Positions 61,101-64,000 of a stretch of DNA of 64,000 bases are shown piece after piece; position 1 is the stretch's first letter; each line of letters opens with the position of its first letter. A model generated the notes under the pieces. It searched no databases, had not been told where the DNA came from, and worked only from the letters and a program-made list of their open reading frames with translations. A program made the position numbers and the translations under genes. Where the stretch lies: NCBI GenBank assembly GCA_963971225.1, contig OZ020267.1, positions 9,203,574-9,267,573 of the forward strand, read 5' to 3'. This DNA is from Melieria omissa (lineage: Eukaryota > Arthropoda > Insecta > Diptera > Ulidiidae).

Positions 61101-63388
61101 TGCTACCTGCAATTGTCAACGAGCCCACACGTATGTCCAGTGCGCCCATGCGACACATGGCTGGCAGGTGGGCCTTGCAGTAATCGTCCATCGACTCATT
61201 GCCCCAGTTCACCTTGTACGGATTAAAAACACTGCCCGCGGACAAGCAGCGATTTTGCCAATCGTAAAAATCCTTTCCCGGCGCATTGCTATGTATGGCC
61301 CAGCGATGGTTGAATGTGTTGTTTTGCGTGGAGCCGTCTGCATGTATCAAATATTCGAATATCACGGTGGTGTCGTGCCACGGCTCCTCGGCGGGCTGTC
61401 GGAACAGGACCCGACCCACAATCGGGTACCGGAAGAGCACCTGCGCGGTGAACATTGGCTTCTGATAGATGCCGTTCTTCTGATATTGGTTGATGGTGGA
61501 GCAGGCCCAGGGCGTTTCGGTAATGTTTTCGATGTTGGTGCGGTTGTAGGTGTGCACGACCATGCCGCGATGCGCAATGCTGCTGCGGCCCTGCAGCGGC
61601 AGGAAGGTGTCCCAGTACAGGCCGCTTAGCTCGGAGCTGGCGCCCGGCAGCAGGTAGTGGTGGTAGTAGTCCTTGTTGCGACTCTGCAGTTTGCCGCTCA
61701 GATCACCCACGGGATACTGATCCTGGGTGCCGTAGCCCGGCGGCGGAATGGCTGTGCTCTCGATTTCGCGTGGATTGTAAATCGGCCCCGTTGAAGTACA
61801 GTAGTCGGACAGGCCCTTTTTGAGGGGTACCGGCGGCAGAGTGTGAACGCGGAATGCGGAAACGTCTTCGGCGAATTTCTGACTGACATACTGTCCACGT
61901 TTGCCGGCAGTGTGCAGGGTGAAATTAAGAAATGTGGGATCAAATTTGGAACGCTGCGTGAATGTGATTTTTCCCTTAATGCCACCCGCATTCAAAAATG
62001 TTCTGAAATAATAAAAGCATAAGCAAACCAATTTCCCATCAAGCACTCATTTGTTTACTCACTTGTAGATCAATTGCTTGACGTGCCGAATCTTTGTGCA
62101 GGCCAAAAAGTTGTCCGGATGCTGATTGTCAAACAGTACCAGGTACAGTGTGCGATGCGGAATCGAGAGATCTGACGGCAGCAATGCCAACTGCTCGTCT
62201 CGGTATACTACAGGCTGTGGCGAACGCAAGGCATTCTTGGCCACCGGTATTCTACCCAAACGTGCATCCAGATCTCCAATGCCCTTCTCGGCGCCGGCAC
62301 CGTGCGGATCGAAGACTAGTTGCAAGAAGTTACAGTTGTCCTCGGTGCGATGATGATCGTTCTTGAAAATGTCCGTTACGAAAATTTTCCAGCTATGCTT
62401 CGTCATGGGTTTGGTGTGCTCTTCATTGGGCGGCAGTGCTTGTATGTGATACAGATCGGAATAAATGAGAGTATCGCCGCTGGCGCCGTCGGTAGGCGCC
62501 AACCAGCGAAAATACACTGAACCGGCGATGGGAGTGTTGAATCGGGCCTCGGCCATGTGTTCCACCGACATTTGTATGGTGGTTATGGTGGCACAAATGC
62601 GCGCATTCGAGTTAGACTCGGTGAGCACCAATGATTTTCCCCAAATGCCCAAGTCACCTAAAGTAAACCGTTTTACAATATATGAATATTGATCAATTTG
62701 TGATATTTTTTAAGTTACATTGTTGGTATTTCATGTGTGACTGTTTTCAAAGTTTAGTTTTGAATCCCTAACCTTCTTACCTATCAACTTCATCTCCCTA
62801 TACCAAGTTGACGTTTCATTGCCCGGCAGCACCAGGTAGTCCAAATCTTCATCAAAGCTCACCACTTGCGCACCCAACTTCTCCAAACTGCAACGATTGT
62901 CCGGATCAATGTCCGTGTAGTCCACTGGAAACTTGTGCACTCCCCAACTCCAAACCTGGTCCGGATACTGCAACGTTGTTTCTAAATTGGCCTTAAGCTC
63001 CACCGTTGTGGCATTCGCTTGCCGGAAGGTGATTTCGCCGTGAAGACCGTGTTGCGAGAGATAAGCGATCAAGTGTTGTGCTGCGACTGTTTACGAATGG
63101 GGCACGAAAGCAAAAAAATCCACAAAAAGTGATTTACACAGAAGAATAAAGTGTGGTGAAAAATATGTAAAAAAAAAGGTTTTCAATCATTACGGAAGTT
63201 GGCACGTCTCTTCGACCGTACAGAGATCTTTGGGAAAGTTATGGCACTGCATAATCCTAAGCTCCCTCTGCATGCAGAGAGAGAAATTGCAAACATTTTC
63301 TTTGCATAATTAAGTACCCACCATTCTTCTGTGCTGCAATATAACCAACGATGACTAACCACAGCCGAAACTGTCTTTTTAGTTCCAT
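58157..63388 (-). CDS. Rsod: Rsod: multi-domain SOD-like, predicted GPI-anchored protein, 12 exons
   Basis: The exons are 63388-63322, 63086-62781, 62657-62063, 62002-60956, 60879-60708, 60386-59916, 59840-59706, 59638-59554, 59493-59304, 58735-58585, 58447-58318 and 58254-58157. All are in phase; the product is 1148 residues. A signal-like N-terminus (LWLVIVGYIAA) is followed by about six Cu/Zn-SOD-like repeats, each ending in a strand plus a Cys motif (such as RSVVIH to RWACSTL). The fifth keeps copper ligands His726, His728, His748 and His813, Arg820 and Cys740/Cys823. Zinc Asp774 is kept, but the zinc histidines are not. The other repeats lack several ligands. A non-SOD domain (exons 10-11) precedes a hydrophobic end (LLSFIFAYILYFCI) after Ser/Gly residues, typical of GPI attachment. 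Drosophila Rsod is adjacent to VhaAC45RP, as here. Confidence 0.85.
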
Positions 63389-64000
63389 TGTCTTTTGGGC
63401 GATGGCGTTTTTCTTAGATTCCGTAAACAGTTCAAGCGAAACGCGTAATGTTCAATGTTGCGAATATATACCAACTCAATGAAAATTAAATAGAAATATT
63501 TAAGTACACAATTTGCAAGTTTTACTTTCACATTTTGCTTCACGATCAAACGAATAAAGCTAACAACGACAAAGCGAATCACACAACTAAAAGCTGGTCT
63601 TATCCAACGTACCTGTTGAGGGTTTGCCAGCGTTGGCTTGTTGGCCAAGTCGAATGTTGGCTTAAAAGAGAACTCGCTAACGTGGTGAGCTGGCCAAATA
63701 GCAACGGAATGGTGGATAAATCTTTGCACATTTTTTGTTTTGGTCAAAGAAGCAAGTAGAAACTGGTTGTGCGTATCAGCTGTTGAGCATGCGCAGGCCA
63801 CTACTAAACACTAAATACCGCTCTCCAGCTTTCTCTCTCCTAACTGTTTATTGTCTTAAGCCGGCATGATAAACAAATAAGCTCAGAGAACAGCTCATAG
63901 AAAGAGCTCATGTGCGAACTTGGGCCTAATGTAAGTTTGAGTAGTGTTAAGGTTTTACACTCAATTTACAGTGAAGGATATTGTGGGCTGTCTTTGGACT
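63389..64000. other. Upstream region of Rsod
   Basis: The presumed 5' untranslated region and promoter of the minus-strand Rsod gene. No core element can be assigned with confidence. No other feature is seen. Confidence 0.4.

Overview
This is nuclear DNA from a higher fly. The coding sequence is split by short AT-rich introns with GTRAGT donors, and flies' own gene families are present (DM4/12 secreted proteins, a DUF4788/DUF4776-type protein, an Rsod next to VhaAC45RP). A DD41D rosa-type mariner suggests a tephritid fruit fly such as Bactrocera, Zeugodacus or Ceratitis; that is an inference from content, not a database match. There are no bacterial, viral or CRISPR features. Every exon join below was worked out by hand from splice signals and reading phase.

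Layout. 1-0.9 kb: dead mariner. 1.8-7.4 kb: two DM4/12 genes (minus strand), separated by LINE tails, a small MITE and a young tRNA-derived SINE. 7.7-11.2 kb: repeats and LINE remnants. 11.2-18.4 kb: a seven-exon DUF4788/DUF4776-like gene (minus) with a long Gly-Met-Arg-rich tract and a small Cys-rich last exon; two of its introns carry transposons. 19.9-20.7 kb: triosephosphate isomerase (minus). 24.5-28.6 kb: a three-exon SH2 adaptor-like gene (plus), with a mariner in its 3.4 kb intron. 28.7-33.2 kb: a six-exon Mieap/SPATA18-like gene (minus), converging tail to tail with the SH2 gene. 33.5-54.1 kb: about 20 kb with no convincing gene but several DNA transposons. 54.1-57.7 kb: two tandem VhaAC45-related genes (minus). 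58.2-63.4 kb: a twelve-exon multi-domain superoxide-dismutase-like gene, Rsod (minus), with a predicted GPI-anchor tail.

The genes are mostly independent. The Rsod/VhaAC45RP block is probably ancestral fly synteny with a lineage-specific duplication of VhaAC45RP. The most unusual signal is a set of TTAA-flanked, piggyBac-like MITE subfamilies that share the terminal motif TTAACCCTTTCG but have unrelated interiors. One of them is interrupted by a Tc1-like transposon. The second is Rsod: of its six SOD-like repeats only one keeps all four copper-ligand histidines, and also the active-site arginine and disulfide cysteines.
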